Assembly (NCBI RefSeq): GCF_000234665.1
Contig: NC_018336.1
Coordinates: forward strand, 723,069-787,068
DNA: 64,000 bases
Source of the DNA: Leishmania mexicana MHOM/GT/2001/U1103
Lineage: Eukaryota; Euglenozoa; Kinetoplastea; Trypanosomatida; Trypanosomatidae
Reading direction: 5' to 3'
Shown: positions 1-10,214 of the stretch, in pieces
How positions within the stretch are numbered: the first letter of the stretch is position 1
How the letters are laid out: each line of letters opens with the position of its first letter
Translations under genes and position numbers: made by a program
The notes under the pieces: model-generated
The model's database searches: none
What the model was told of the DNA's origin: nothing
The model's input: only the letters and a program-made list of their open reading frames with translations

Positions 1-175
1 ATGGCCGCGGCGGCGTCTCCGTTGCGTTTCTATACCTCACCCTTCCTCTCCTCGCCTCGCCTTTCCTTTCTCTTTGTCTCCTTGCCCACCGCTTCTCTTG
101 AAATCGGCAAAGGAGCCTTGATCGCTATCCGCCGCCGAGCCCACAGGTGGATCTGAGAAGCACTTAACGAGCGAA
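1..175 (+). promoter_or_regulatory. 5' flank/UTR of the FOR20-like gene with pyrimidine tract
   Basis: A C/T-rich stretch at about 44-100 is followed by AG dinucleotides and then the ATG at 176. In trypanosomatids this layout marks a spliced-leader acceptor. The exact acceptor cannot be fixed from sequence. An ATG at position 1 opens a frame here, but it has the composition of spacer and no recognisable protein. Confidence 0.4.
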
Positions 176-559
176 ATGTCCAGTCAAGAGTCCCTCAAGG
201 CTGCGATGCGGGAGTCACTGGAGGCGAACGGGACGATTAGCCACATCAAGGCCGAGCTCCGCGCCGCCATCTTCGAGCGACTCTCTGACGTCACTACCAA
301 AGGCGATGATAGGGCTGTGGAGAACCCGCCTGTGCCTCCAGAGAACATGGTAATCAATGAGCTCATCAAGGAGTACCTCACCTTCAATGGCTTAGAGCAC
401 ACGCTAGCTGTCTTTCAGCTCGAGGCTCGATCGCCGGACAGCCAAGTGCCGCGTCGCGTACTCGCGTCAGAGCTGAACATGGCTGGCGCCCCGTCGTCCG
501 TCCCGCTGCTCTACGCCATGCTTCATGAGGCACGCCTCTCGAAAGATCTGGGACAGTAG
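176..559 (+). CDS. FOR20/CEP20-like basal body protein (FOP N-terminal-like, LisH)
   Basis: The 127-residue protein has the length and layout of FOR20 (FOPNL/CEP20), a centriolar satellite and basal-body protein needed for docking and growth of cilia. Residues 1-40 form a charged helix typical of the family (LKAAMRESLEANG, then IKAELRAAIFERL). Residues 58-80 form the LisH dimerisation motif (NELIKEYLTFNGLEHTLAVF), and a PLLYAML motif close to the C-terminus also matches the family. In Leishmania the expected site is the flagellar basal body or transition zone; that location is inferred from the family. The start is the first ATG after the pyrimidine tract and gives a protein that aligns with the family from its N-terminus. 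No frameshift is seen. A more distant TOF/LisH protein is the main alternative. Confidence 0.8.
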   Translation: MSSQESLKAAMRESLEANGTISHIKAELRAAIFERLSDVTTKGDDRAVENPPVPPENMVINELIKEYLTFNGLEHTLAVFQLEARSPDSQVPRRVLASELNMAGAPSSVPLLYAMLHEARLSKDLGQ

Positions 560-1452
560 ACGGCGTGGGTGTGCCCCCTCCTCTCCTCCCGTCAATGCAG
601 GTTGTGCGCTCGGTCTCTCTTTGACCTTCTCCGCTTGCACGCGCGCCCTATCTTCGTTCAAATGGGGGGGGGGGAGAGATGAGGATGCGGTGACTTCTGC
701 TCTCCCATGTTGTTGTTTCTTTATCTTCGCGGGATCGGGTGTGCCACTCACTGCGGCCCCGCTGTCGCTGACCAGCGGCGCTACGCAGACCCGTACTTGT
801 GCCTGCGTGTGTGCCTGTGGAGAAACAAACAACCAAAAAGAGAGAAGTGCTCATGGGATCCGTGCTTTTTTTTTCCGCACCCCTCCCCCCATCCCCCCGG
901 CGTGCGTGTCTTCTCTGGCCTTTTGCGCCGCTCCTCCACGCTGGGCTGCCTCTCTGCACGACGACATTTCACCACCTCTGCAGTAGCGGTGGACGGGGCG
1001 AGCAGAGAGGGCACTGAGAATGGAAGAAAGGCAGGGCCTTGGCTTGGGAGCGAGGGATCAGAAGCGCTGCATGCACACCGCCCCTACCGCACTTTGGCGT
1101 ATACACAGACGCCAAGGCACTTGCTCGTACGCTTGCACCGGGCTCCTTCGCTCGCTTCCTCTTCCTTGCCCCCCTCCCTCTCTCCACGTCCATCGTCGCT
1201 CACCATCTTGCATTTCTTTGCTGCTGCGCACCTTTTGCGTTGTTTGTGTGCCATCCACCGCGGGCGTTGGCATCCTCCCTTCCGCCCTGTCCTTTTCCAT
1301 TTTGTTTGTTTCCGGCTCTCCGTCTCGTCAGCCCTCCTCGCTCTCCATCCCCCCTCCCCCTCCCCACCCGCCTCACACGTGGGTCGACCCTCCCTTCCGC
1401 GCTCCCGCGCACTTTTTACTTTTAGCCCTCAGCAGTCGCAGCAGCATCGACA
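560..1452. other. Spacer with pyrimidine-rich splice region
   Basis: No convincing gene. Open frames on both strands here are Ser/Pro/Arg-rich translations of C/T-rich DNA. The strongest pyrimidine tracts lie at about 1140-1200 and 1310-1440, just before the CHMP1 ATG, and probably hold its spliced-leader acceptor. A short G run occurs near 664-674. Confidence 0.5.
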
Positions 1453-2067
1453 ATGGGCAAGGAAGACAAAATGTACGATATTCTCTTCAACATGAAGTTC
1501 GCATCGAAGCAGATGACGAAGAGCGCCACCGCGTCCGAAAAGGCGGCGGAGCGGGAGAAGCTGAATATCAAGAAAGCGTTAGAGAAGGGCAACCCTGAGG
1601 CGGCCCGCATCTACGCCGAGAACGCGATTCGCAAGCGCAACGAGGGCCTGAATTATCTCCGTCTCGCCTCCCGCCTCGACGCCGCCGCGTCGCGTATACA
1701 AACTGCCATGCAGATGAAGATGGTTACTAAGACTATGTCCACCACGGTGAAAGGTATGGACAAGATTCTCACCTCCATGAACCCCATGAAGATCGCAGAG
1801 GTGATGGACGCCTTTGAGCAGCAGGTCGGCGAGATGGACGTGAATTTGGGCACAATGGATGCTGCCTTCGAGAGCTCTTCGGCTGGCACGGTCCCGGTAG
1901 CTCAGGTAGACTCGTTGATGGAACAGCTGGCTGCAGAGAATAACATCGATCTTAGTACGAAGCTTGGCAATGCTCCGTTGGGTAACAGCATCGCGATGCC
2001 TGCGCGGAAGCAGGATGTGAGCGAAGACGACATTGCTGAGCGCCTCAAGGCGCTGCAGGCGCTGTAA
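1453..2067 (+). CDS. ESCRT-III subunit CHMP1/Vps46 (Did2)
   Basis: A 204-residue Snf7-family protein, the usual length for CHMP1/Vps46. CHMP1 acts late in ESCRT-III membrane scission (multivesicular body sorting, cytokinetic abscission) and recruits the AAA ATPase Vps4. Visible features are a basic N-terminal helix (FNMKFASKQMTK) starting at about residue 11; a long helical core with ARIYAENAIRKRNE and a Met-rich segment (TAMQMKMVTKTMSTTVKGM), as in CHMP1 proteins; and an acidic C-terminal half. The protein ends in a MIM1 motif for Vps4 MIT binding (DDIAERLKALQAL). The ATG is the first in frame after the pyrimidine tract. The CHMP1 assignment over other Snf7 paralogues rests on the N-terminal and Met-rich signature and the MIM1 tail. 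Confidence 0.92.
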   Translation: MGKEDKMYDILFNMKFASKQMTKSATASEKAAEREKLNIKKALEKGNPEAARIYAENAIRKRNEGLNYLRLASRLDAAASRIQTAMQMKMVTKTMSTTVKGMDKILTSMNPMKIAEVMDAFEQQVGEMDVNLGTMDAAFESSSAGTVPVAQVDSLMEQLAAENNIDLSTKLGNAPLGNSIAMPARKQDVSEDDIAERLKALQAL

Positions 2068-4568
2068 GGGTAGACAGGGGTGATTAGTCGAAGGGGTACA
2101 CATGCCTCGTGTCACAGTGGATAAAGTTTTTTTTTTTCGAATAGACAAGCGTGACAGCGATGTATTACGTGATCTGACTTGTCTCTCTTCCCCCTTTTCC
2201 TCATCGTGGCATCCGTGGGGCTCACTCTCTCGCATCGAATGGCGCGCAGCTCTCGTGCTGTGTGCGATTCTCTGCACCCTCACAGAAGTGACGGCTGCCG
2301 GCGTTGTCGTCTCTCCCTCCCTCTTTCTCGGACTTAATCTCAGCTGGCCCGTCTCTTTGTGCCCTTCACCACGTTTGCCCCCCCGACAGATAGTCGCACG
2401 ATTCCTATACCGCTTGTGTGTGTGTGCTCGTCCGTGTGCAGTGCCTTTATAAGGCTGCCGCGTAGCGACCGAGGATCCGTGCGGAAGGCGAGAGGGTCAG
2501 ACAGACGGACAGACAGGCAGACACACACACACCCACACCCACGCACACGCACGCGCACACCCAGACACTGGAAAAGGTAGAGCAATTCTCACTAGTTCAC
2601 CAGAAAGCGTGCATGTCGGAGGTGCTCACGTATCGATCTACTTACATGAGTTGAGGCGAGAAGAGGAGGAAGGTGAGGGGATGAAGCGGAGGGATAGTAA
2701 GGGAGAGATGCTCCACAGATGCCCTTTTAGACAGTAGCGCAGGCGCTCTCCCTCCTCAAGCACCCACCTCCGTGTCCGCCTCACAACACTGTTGGCTGCT
2801 CAGCCGCGCTTTTCCTTTCTCTTCTGCTTGCCGCTCCTCTGCTTTGCCTTGCTTCCCTTCGCGGACAGTCATCATATCGGCTGCTAAAAGTGCCCTTCTG
2901 TTCTTTGATGCCCATTAAGTGTGTTGCGTGTGTGTGTCTCTTCTCTCTATAGGTGTGCGCCTGTGGGTGTTTGCATGTATGGCAGTGCGCCTGTGTGTGT
3001 GTATTTTTTTTGTTTCGCTTGCTGTTGTTGTGTGTCGGTCGATCGCTTGCTGCGTCATTGGTCCCCTTTCTCTCTCGCTCTCTCTCTGTCTGCCCTTCCC
3101 TAACCCCCCTCCCTTGGTCTCGCTGTGCTTCCCATTCCATGCCGGCCTACCTGCCAAGTCTCTCTGTTGGGGTGCGTCTTGCATGTGTATGTGTGTATGT
3201 ATGTGTGTATGTGCTTCTGTGCGATGCGCGCGGTATGTCAGTGTCTGCTCTTTGGTACCTCAAATGGCCGCTCTTTTTCTTGCTCGCTTCGATTTTGAAA
3301 GTTGTGTTCAAAACGTTGATGCGCATCACTACGCATCCCGTGCTCATCCGTCCATACAGTGTCACAAACGTGGCTGCGCCGTCGAACCCAGTGCATCCGC
3401 ATCACATCAGACCTTGTGCCTCGCCGTGCGTGATTATATATATATGTGTGTGTGCGTGATGGGCATGCCTCCTCTCTTCGCACTCCTTGGCCGTTTCGGC
3501 GCGTTGCTATCCTTTTTTTCTTTATGTTTCGCTCTTGCCGTTCTACTGAGCTTGGTGCGGTCTAACATCAACGACTGCCGCGGAGCAACAGCAGCCAGAC
3601 CTTGGTCCTCGACTTCATCACCCACAAAACGGAGCAGAAGAGCCTGGCGGCCCAGGACCAACGCGAGTCAAGAGAGCGAAGGGCTATGCAAGCACAAAGC
3701 GGCGCTGTTACGTCTCTGACATCGTAGGACTCCAGCGCCTCAGTGCCTTCAACGCGAAGGATATGGGCGTCGAGGACAGCGAAGAGCACTGTGCACCGGT
3801 GCTGAGAACACGTGGAGGTGGGGAGAAGAAGTGCACTCGCAGGCTGTGTGCTATATTGTCGTAAAGGGGTGCTGCGGGAGCGATTTACTTCTCTCTCCGC
3901 GTGTGTGTGTGCGTGCCCCGCTTTTCTCTCTCGCCATCCATTCCAGACTTCATCCATCACCCTCTCGCGGGGCGAGGGAGGTCTGCCCAGGTGCATGCTT
4001 GGCCCATCGACTTCCATGCAATTTTTCCCGCGCCCCTCTTCGTCCTCCTCCGGGTACGATTGCCATTCTTCTATTTCATTTTTGTCTTTTCCTCCATCGT
4101 GCTCACCGTGTCAACGTTGCCGATGCACACGCACGCTGGATGCACCTCCTTTCCCATCTCTGCCACGCACTCGTGCACGAGCAAGGTGTCAGCTATACAC
4201 GAAGCAGGCACAAGGAGAAGATCACACGTGCGGCACGCTTTTTTTTTCGTTATTGTTGTTTCCTGTTCTAGTATAAGAGCGAAGCGCAGCCGAGCCTCGC
4301 ACAAGTGCGCGCTGAACGGCATCGCCATCCGGCGCAGCTCCTCATCCTCTCGAACCTGACAAAGAAAAACAAACAGGAAAACAAATATTTTTCGTTTGTC
4401 TGTAATCATAGCGACCGAGAGCGAGGCAGGCAAGCAGGCACACATCCCCGTCTTCCCTCTTGTCTTCCATTTTTTTCGGTACACGTGGTCTGCCTCTGCT
4501 GCCTTTCCTTTTGGCGACTCAGTCCTGCATCTCGAGGCCTGCTCCTCATTGCTTGAAACTTAGGCCCG
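2068..4568. other. Long spacer rich in simple repeats
   Basis: About 2.5 kb without a supported gene. It contains (CA)n near 2520-2560, (GT)-rich stretches near 2920-3000 and 3183-3215, a short (TA)n near 3433-3442, and CT-rich tracts near 3065-3120 and 4030-4110. The many overlapping open frames are Cys/Ser/Arg-rich and follow dinucleotide repeats. It probably holds the long 3' UTR of CHMP1 and the 5' UTR of the GRWD1 gene. Confidence 0.5.
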
Positions 4569-6323
4569 ATGAAGCGCGGAGCGAAGCGGTCGTCGCGAGA
4601 TGGGGAGGACATCCCCGGGACACGCGCCCGCACCAAAGATGCTGAGGAAATGCGAAAGGAAGAAGAGCGCCGGCAGCGTGGGCTGACGGAGGCAAAGCCG
4701 CGAGCGGAGCTCGAAGACGAAGACAGCTGGGAAGATGACAACAGTGACGTTGAATACATCGAGGACGGCTACGATGATGAAGAGGAAATCGTTGAGGCGG
4801 GCGACGAGGACGATGATGAGTACGCCGAGTTCCAGAAGGAATCCTCGGCTCACATTGCGAAAGGCATCAAGTCTATCTCCTTCAAGGAGGCCGGCGAGAC
4901 GGGTGCCGAGGACGATGACGAGGCCGGCGGTGCTGCGGCGGTGTCAGTGTGGCGTGGCGACATCGAAGGTGCCGCCATTGGCGAGGCGGAAGGCGGTGAG
5001 CCAATAAAGCTAGAGTTCTCCAACAAGGCCTACGACGCCTTCTTCCAGCTGCGCACCGAGTATCCATGCCTGTCTTTTGATGTCGTGAAGGACAACAAGG
5101 ACAACCACACCAGGTACCCACTCTCCACGGTGTTGGTGTGCGGCACGCAAGCGGATGAGCAGGCCCGAAACGAGTTGCTGGTGCTCTATGTAACGAACAT
5201 GTGCCGCACCAAGTACGACGTAGCCAGCGACAACGACAGCGAGGAAGACTACATCGGCGAAGAGGACGATAGCGAGGAGGACGAGGACGACGAGGCCGAC
5301 GAGGATGTGAACGATGGCGAGCCGGTGGTGCACCACCGCGTCATCAAACACTACGGCACGGCCAACCGCGTGCGCTGCTGCCCGCAGAACAACCCTGCGA
5401 GTGGCAGTCAGCTCGTGGCCGTGTGGTCCGAAGCCGGCCACGTGCAGGTCTTCGACATCGAGTCGGAGGTGCGGGCCCTGACAGACTTCTCGAACTGGTC
5501 GAAGGAGCAGGCGCAGGTGTGGAAGCAGCAATCGGCTGGAGGGCAGAGTAAGAAGGCTCATCCGCTGAAGTTCTGCACGCCGTCGACGTCGCACAAGACA
5601 GAGGGCTACGGACTCGACTGGAGCCCGGTGCAGGCGAGCGTCTTCGCGTCGGGTGACTGCGCCGGTTCTCTTTTCGTGTGGCAGCCCACGGACGACGGCC
5701 GGTGGAAGAGCGCAGCAAGCAGCACTGTACCTGGCGCTATGTCGATTGAGGAGATTCAGTGGAGTCCGACGCAGGCGGATGTGCTCATCACCGCCCGCGC
5801 CGGCGGCCTAGTGGAGGTGTGGGACACGCGTGACATGCGGGCCTGCAAAATTGCGTTTCAGGCGGACCCCTCCGATATCAACGTGGCTGACTGGAACCGT
5901 GCCCGGCAAGCGTCGCACCTGCTTGTGACAGGTGCCGAGAGCGGCGCTGTCGCAGTGTGGGATCTGCGGCGCATTGCCACTCCGGAGCCGATCCAGCGCA
6001 TCGCACTTCACAAGAAGGCCATCACGTCCGTCGAGTTTGCGCCGCACAACGAGAGTGTCCTGTCCGTTGTCAGTGATGATGGTCGCTGCACCTTGTGGGA
6101 CCTGTCGCTCGAGCGCGACTTTAACGAGGAGCAGGAGGCGGTGGGCGAGTTGTTTAGCGGGAAGTTGAAGGAGTACCCTGATCAATTGATGTTTCATCAT
6201 CAGGGGCTGGTGCACCCGAAGGAGGCGCACTGGCACATGCAGATCCCCGGCATGGTCGTGACGACGGATTACGAGGGTCTCAATCTCTTCCGTCCCATGA
6301 ACTGGAAGTCCTTGATGCGTTGA
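4569..6323 (+). CDS. Glutamate-rich WD-repeat protein, GRWD1/Rrb1 type
   Basis: A 584-residue WD40 protein of the GRWD1/Rrb1 family, nucleolar factors that chaperone uL3 and act in early 60S assembly. The N-terminus is basic and then strongly acidic (about residues 48-80). The family-specific block follows at about residues 128-180, with SVWRG, AYDAFFQLRTEYPCLSFDVV and then HTRYPLSTVLVCGTQA. A second acidic insert (about 220-250) precedes the beta-propeller. WD-type repeats run from about 250 to 575, with signatures such as EGYGLDWSP, SIEEIQWSPTQADVLIT, VEVWDTRD, AVWDLRR and CTLWDLSLE. Both acidic tracts are typical. The first Met is used because no in-frame ATG lies upstream. RbAp46/48-type histone chaperones are related but lack this acidic architecture. 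Confidence 0.9.
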   Translation: MKRGAKRSSRDGEDIPGTRARTKDAEEMRKEEERRQRGLTEAKPRAELEDEDSWEDDNSDVEYIEDGYDDEEEIVEAGDEDDDEYAEFQKESSAHIAKGIKSISFKEAGETGAEDDDEAGGAAAVSVWRGDIEGAAIGEAEGGEPIKLEFSNKAYDAFFQLRTEYPCLSFDVVKDNKDNHTRYPLSTVLVCGTQADEQARNELLVLYVTNMCRTKYDVASDNDSEEDYIGEEDDSEEDEDDEADEDVNDGEPVVHHRVIKHYGTANRVRCCPQNNPASGSQLVAVWSEAGHVQVFDIESEVRALTDFSNWSKEQAQVWKQQSAGGQSKKAHPLKFCTPSTSHKTEGYGLDWSPVQASVFASGDCAGSLFVWQPTDDGRWKSAASSTVPGAMSIEEIQWSPTQADVLITARAGGLVEVWDTRDMRACKIAFQADPSDINVADWNRARQASHLLVTGAESGAVAVWDLRRIATPEPIQRIALHKKAITSVEFAPHNESVLSVVSDDGRCTLWDLSLERDFNEEQEAVGELFSGKLKEYPDQLMFHHQGLVHPKEAHWHMQIPGMVVTTDYEGLNLFRPMNWKSLMR

Positions 6324-7523
6324 GGAAAGGGGAAGGTGAACGCGAAGAGCGTGCGAGAGAAAAAGTGTGCTCTCGGGTAATTTTCAAGCCCCACGAGATG
6401 GAATGGGTGGGCGTTGGTGAGGAGAGGGTGTTGCTTTCCGCGTGCTCGGCTGCCAACGAACCGCCATCGGGGGTGCGGCTTCTCTTTCGGCCGTCTTCCT
6501 CGTCGCCTCCTTTTCTGCCCCGCCCTCTTTCCCTCCCGGGCCCCCTTGTCTTGTCTACCGTCTCTTTAACGGAGAAGCATGGGACATGTGACGGTGTGCT
6601 CTCCTCCCCTCTCTCCCCCCTCGTGCGCGTTGGTGCGTGTCGGTGCGGTTTGTTGTGTCGTGGCCACACGTGCCATGGCGTGTGGGTGGAAGATATGCCA
6701 GCCATCAAGAAGAAAAGGAAAAAAAGGCACTAGGCGGCGGCAACGAAGTGACAGGGCCAACAACAACGACCCCTGCTAGCGCAACCAGCGCCGGGGCCCA
6801 GGTTTAACTGACAGACTCTCGAATAATGCGTGACCAAGTCCGCGCGCTCTAACAAGCTGAAGCGAGAAGAGAAGTCAAACGAAAACGAAAAAAAAAGAAC
6901 GTTGGATGTTGTTTATTTGGGGTGCTGGACGGCGACTCGACACACACACGCACACACATGCACATGCACAAATCCATGGCCTCAGCTGCTTGTCCCTGCG
7001 TCTGTCGCCATTCAGCGGCGCCTAGCAAGCTTGCCGTGGGTGCTGTTCTACTGCAGGACTGGGTTCGCGTGCATGTGAGTGTTGGCGCATTCTATGGCAC
7101 GATGTTCCGTCCACCCCCTCCCCCTCTTCGCACAGGGACTCCTGTTTTTTTTTTTCCAGCCAAAGCTGTGCGCGCATATGCGGCACGACTCGTTCTTCTT
7201 TGTTTACATGTCGATGCTTACCCTTTCTCTCCTGCACTCCTCCCTCTCCTCACGCACACGCACACGCACACGCACTCTCTCTCTCTGTATGGCTGTATGG
7301 CGTACGTGTGTCTGTGCGGTCTCTTCCTGTTGGCACAAGATCACGTATTTCTGTAGACGGCAACCGACGCACAAGCAACACGGCACGAAGAAGAAAACAC
7401 ACAAGACAGTCGACTATCGACGACTTTCGCTTGCTTCTTGTTCTCTTGGTGACACTCCCATTCACGAGGCGGCCTTCCCACGCCGACACGCGCATAGGAC
7501 CTCGCCAGCGCATCGCTCGAATC
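6324..7523. other. Spacer upstream of the PHO88-like gene
   Basis: No supported gene. A (CA)-rich stretch lies near 6942-6968. A run of T ending in CCAG at about 7146-7160 is a good candidate spliced-leader acceptor, about 365 bases before the ATG at 7524. A second CT-rich tract near 7425-7450 is an alternative. Confidence 0.45.
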
Positions 7524-8093
7524 ATGAACATTCTTTTACCGCTGACGACCTTGATTGTGAGCTGGAGCCTGGACAGCACAGATCCCGATGCCCAAAAGCG
7601 AATCTTTTTCATTTTCGCCATAGTGCACACCGCAATCATATGTGTGGCTCTCTACATCTTCTTCGAAATTTGGCGCTGTGACGACCACACTCTCATCCAG
7701 GTTAAGGATCCCTACACCGACCAGGAGAGTATTCAGAAGCACTGGGAGTACGACATCGGGAAGCTGCGTGACCTGGTGGTGGTCAATATTGGCTTCTCTG
7801 CCGGGATCAGCACGTTCTTGGCCTTGCGCTACGGCATCTACTTCCCTCTGCTGTTGCAGAGCCTTAACAATCCCAAGGGACTTTACTACTCGGAGCTGTT
7901 CCGCATCTACGCGAAGAAGGAGCAGGCGGAGGGCGACCTGCAGCGTCCGTGGAAGGAGAAGAACACTTTGCCCGAGTGGGCGAAGGCACTGTGGACTCAG
8001 AGCGGGAAAGACTCGGAAAAACTGCTCGCCAACAGCGGGCTGGCTTCGCAGAGCCCGACTGGGGGCAGCAAGGCGTCGCGCAAGCGCAAGTAG
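7524..8093 (+). CDS. PHO88/SND3-family ER membrane protein
   Basis: A 189-residue protein resembling PHO88, known in yeast as Snd3, part of the SRP-independent ER targeting route and earlier linked to phosphate transport. The N-terminus (MNILLPLTTLIVSWSL) and a hydrophobic helix at about residues 27-48 (FIFAIVHTAIICVALYIFF) form one membrane part. A second hydrophobic stretch at about 87-115 includes VVVNIGFSAGISTFLALRYG. The tail is hydrophilic and basic, ending in KRK. An open frame runs further upstream but translates spacer repeats, so the start was placed at the ATG where similarity begins. Length and two-helix layout match the family. Function in Leishmania is inferred. Confidence 0.75.
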   Translation: MNILLPLTTLIVSWSLDSTDPDAQKRIFFIFAIVHTAIICVALYIFFEIWRCDDHTLIQVKDPYTDQESIQKHWEYDIGKLRDLVVVNIGFSAGISTFLALRYGIYFPLLLQSLNNPKGLYYSELFRIYAKKEQAEGDLQRPWKEKNTLPEWAKALWTQSGKDSEKLLANSGLASQSPTGGSKASRKRK

Positions 8094-8841
8094 GGCTGCC
8101 GCGGAACTGGTGGTACTCCCGTGAGAGGAATGAAATAGGACCTCTGCCACTGGGATTATGGTTAGCCCTGACAGAGCTCGCTGCCGCTGCTACGCCTTCT
8201 TCTTCCTCTTGTTACCGCGGGCCTGTCCCTTCCTCCCCCCTCCGTGGGAACGCATCGGGCAAGGTAAAGCAGCAAAGCAAGTGCAAACAGCCACATCCCG
8301 ACCAAGGACAGGTGCCACCACACATACACTGGCAACCTCTGTTGCAAGCGGGTGATGGGATTCCGTTGGTGGTAGCCTCAGATAAAGAGGCGGCGGCCGA
8401 TAGGGGTGCGCTCTCTGAGAGAGGCAAACGGCGTCGTCTAGCAACGCGCGGGGAAGGTGAAGTCGTGGTGCCTCTCCTCCTCGCGCCTCTGTGTGTATGT
8501 GCACGTCATGGACTCGCATATAGACAGCTGCGGGGACGCCAACTCATGCAACACAGAGACGGGTGCCTGTAGAGGCTATGGAGTCATGCGCGAGAAATGG
8601 GCTCGCTTCTGTTTTCTTCCACTCTATACCGATTGCACCGTGTGCTACCTCGGTCTCTCCGTGCACGGCTCCCCTCCCCCTTTCTGCCGTCCATTTCTCT
8701 CTGCACCGGATCACTCTCCGCGGTGGTTACTGAAACGGAAAGAGGCACGACTACACGCGCAGCCACCACACGCACGCCATTGCCACCTCCTCCTCTACAT
8801 GTATTGGGCTCGTCTGTCCACAACACACGAACATCTTGACA
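8094..8841. other. Spacer
   Basis: Nothing convincing. Open frames are short and basic or Pro/Ser-rich on both strands. Mixed-composition sequence without long simple repeats lies at about 8260-8580, and a CT-rich tract at about 8640-8720 may serve processing of the downstream gene. Confidence 0.4.
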
Positions 8842-9366
8842 ATGCCGTTGACCAGAAGCAACTGCAGGTTTTGCCAGTACTTTCACGCTCAGCATGACGC
8901 CGTTCGATGCCCCTGCGCCGCGTGTTGGCGTCAGCGTCGTAGTGGCGACTCCGCCAGCGCCGCTGGAAGGATGGCACCGCCGAATTCAGTGAGTGCGGCA
9001 CCGACATCGAGCCACGTTGTGACCTACAACCCTGCTGACGGCGCTGTAGCGGCAGCTTCTGTCGCAGGTGCTGAGGGGGCGCCGGTAGTTGCTGAGGGAC
9101 TGTGTCCGCACAGCGCGGCTCCGTACCACCACTGCCGCGACTGCGTCCTGCCTCCGTATTTTGCACGTCAGCAGGCTCAATGGGATGGCCACGCAGTCGT
9201 GTGCGCACCGAGTGCCCGCCAGAACGCAGGGTGCAGCCGCGTTGCACAATCTCGATGCCGCCGTGGGAGTAGCCGTACCAAGGCGCCGATGCCACCTCTC
9301 CCTCAGTATGCCGCGCAGGACGTGCCAATCATGGGACCGCGGGCATCTCTCTACATCAAGTCGTAG
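8842..9366 (+). CDS. Hypothetical Cys-rich protein (174 aa)
   Basis: I do not recognise this protein. It opens at an ATG right after a short spacer and carries clustered cysteines: CRFC then CPCAAC within residues 8-28, and a second set CPHS...HHCRDC at about residues 90-106. These could form one or two small zinc sites (C-x2-C ... C-x-C-x2-C; C/H-rich). The middle is Ala/Val-rich and low complexity, and the tail is basic. A start two codons further up would need TTG and was rejected. Support for coding is moderate: the cysteine spacing and the G/C third-position bias differ from neighbouring spacer, but no family match is visible. It could be a species-restricted gene or a chance frame. Confidence 0.45.
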   Translation: MPLTRSNCRFCQYFHAQHDAVRCPCAACWRQRRSGDSASAAGRMAPPNSVSAAPTSSHVVTYNPADGAVAAASVAGAEGAPVVAEGLCPHSAAPYHHCRDCVLPPYFARQQAQWDGHAVVCAPSARQNAGCSRVAQSRCRRGSSRTKAPMPPLPQYAAQDVPIMGPRASLYIKS

Positions 9367-10214
9367 AATGTCGCGCATTGCAAGCCCCCGAGCAGCCACT
9401 CATCCCTATCCGAGCATTGTCTTGACCCATACACGCAGGCGAGTATGCAAGCGGCACTGTTTTACGCATCTCTTCAGTGTGATTGCCCTTTGCCCTCGGC
9501 TGTGCACTGCCCGCCCCATCCCGCTTTGGCCCCGCCCCTCTCAGGTGCACCGCCTATCCTTCTCTTCTTTAGACTCGAAGTACGCAATAAACCCGATTTG
9601 GCCGTGTTTCCTCTCTCTCGCGCGTGCGTGCGTGTGCAGGCGCATGCCCAAGCGCGTGTGCACCACCTTCCATGCAAACACGCCCTTGCATTCCACAGAG
9701 AGGATTCTCTCCACTGCCTGTGCGCTGTTGCACGCTGGCAGCGGCTAATACCGCATCCTTTACTTGCTCTACTCGACCCACACGCGTCTCTCCCTTCTGG
9801 GGCTCATTTTTCTTGTTTTGTTTCCTGCCGGTGCTACTCCGACTGCACGGCTACCCGCATACAACGCCCCTTTCCCCCACATGCAGAGGTACACGCACGG
9901 CGTGTTTCCGTTTTTGTGCTGACGCCACGCTCTTGCTCACCCCCCTCTTTATCGAGCTCGCTCTGCCGCACTTCTCTCTCCCTGGCATCAACTCCATCGT
10001 CGCACAGTAACCATTGACGAGGAAGAGCGACAGCATCAAACAACTCCCTCCCTCCCCCTTAAGCCGAAAGACTGTTACGCCATCGTGGCAAGATAAACGG
10101 ATCTGCTTGCATTCGACCGAACGCAGCGACAGAGACGCACACATCTCTCGGCTTTTCTCTCCGGCATTGGCAACTTGCGTGCACTTGACCTGTTTCATAT
10201 CATCGTCTTCTTGG
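9367..10214. other. Spacer between the Cys-rich gene and PRPP synthetase
   Basis: No supported gene. C/T-rich segments at about 9480-9575, 9780-9850 and 9930-9990 are candidate splice or polyadenylation signals for the flanking genes. Open frames here are Cys/His/Arg-rich translations of these tracts. Confidence 0.4.

Noticed and set aside
707..1495. A 262-codon + frame overlapping the start of CHMP1
   Set aside because: Translation of pyrimidine-rich spacer; it overlaps the CHMP1 start out of frame.
10014..10214. N-terminal extension of PRPP synthetase
   Set aside because: The upstream frame starts only with TTG and has no ATG before 10215; eukaryotic initiation there is unlikely.
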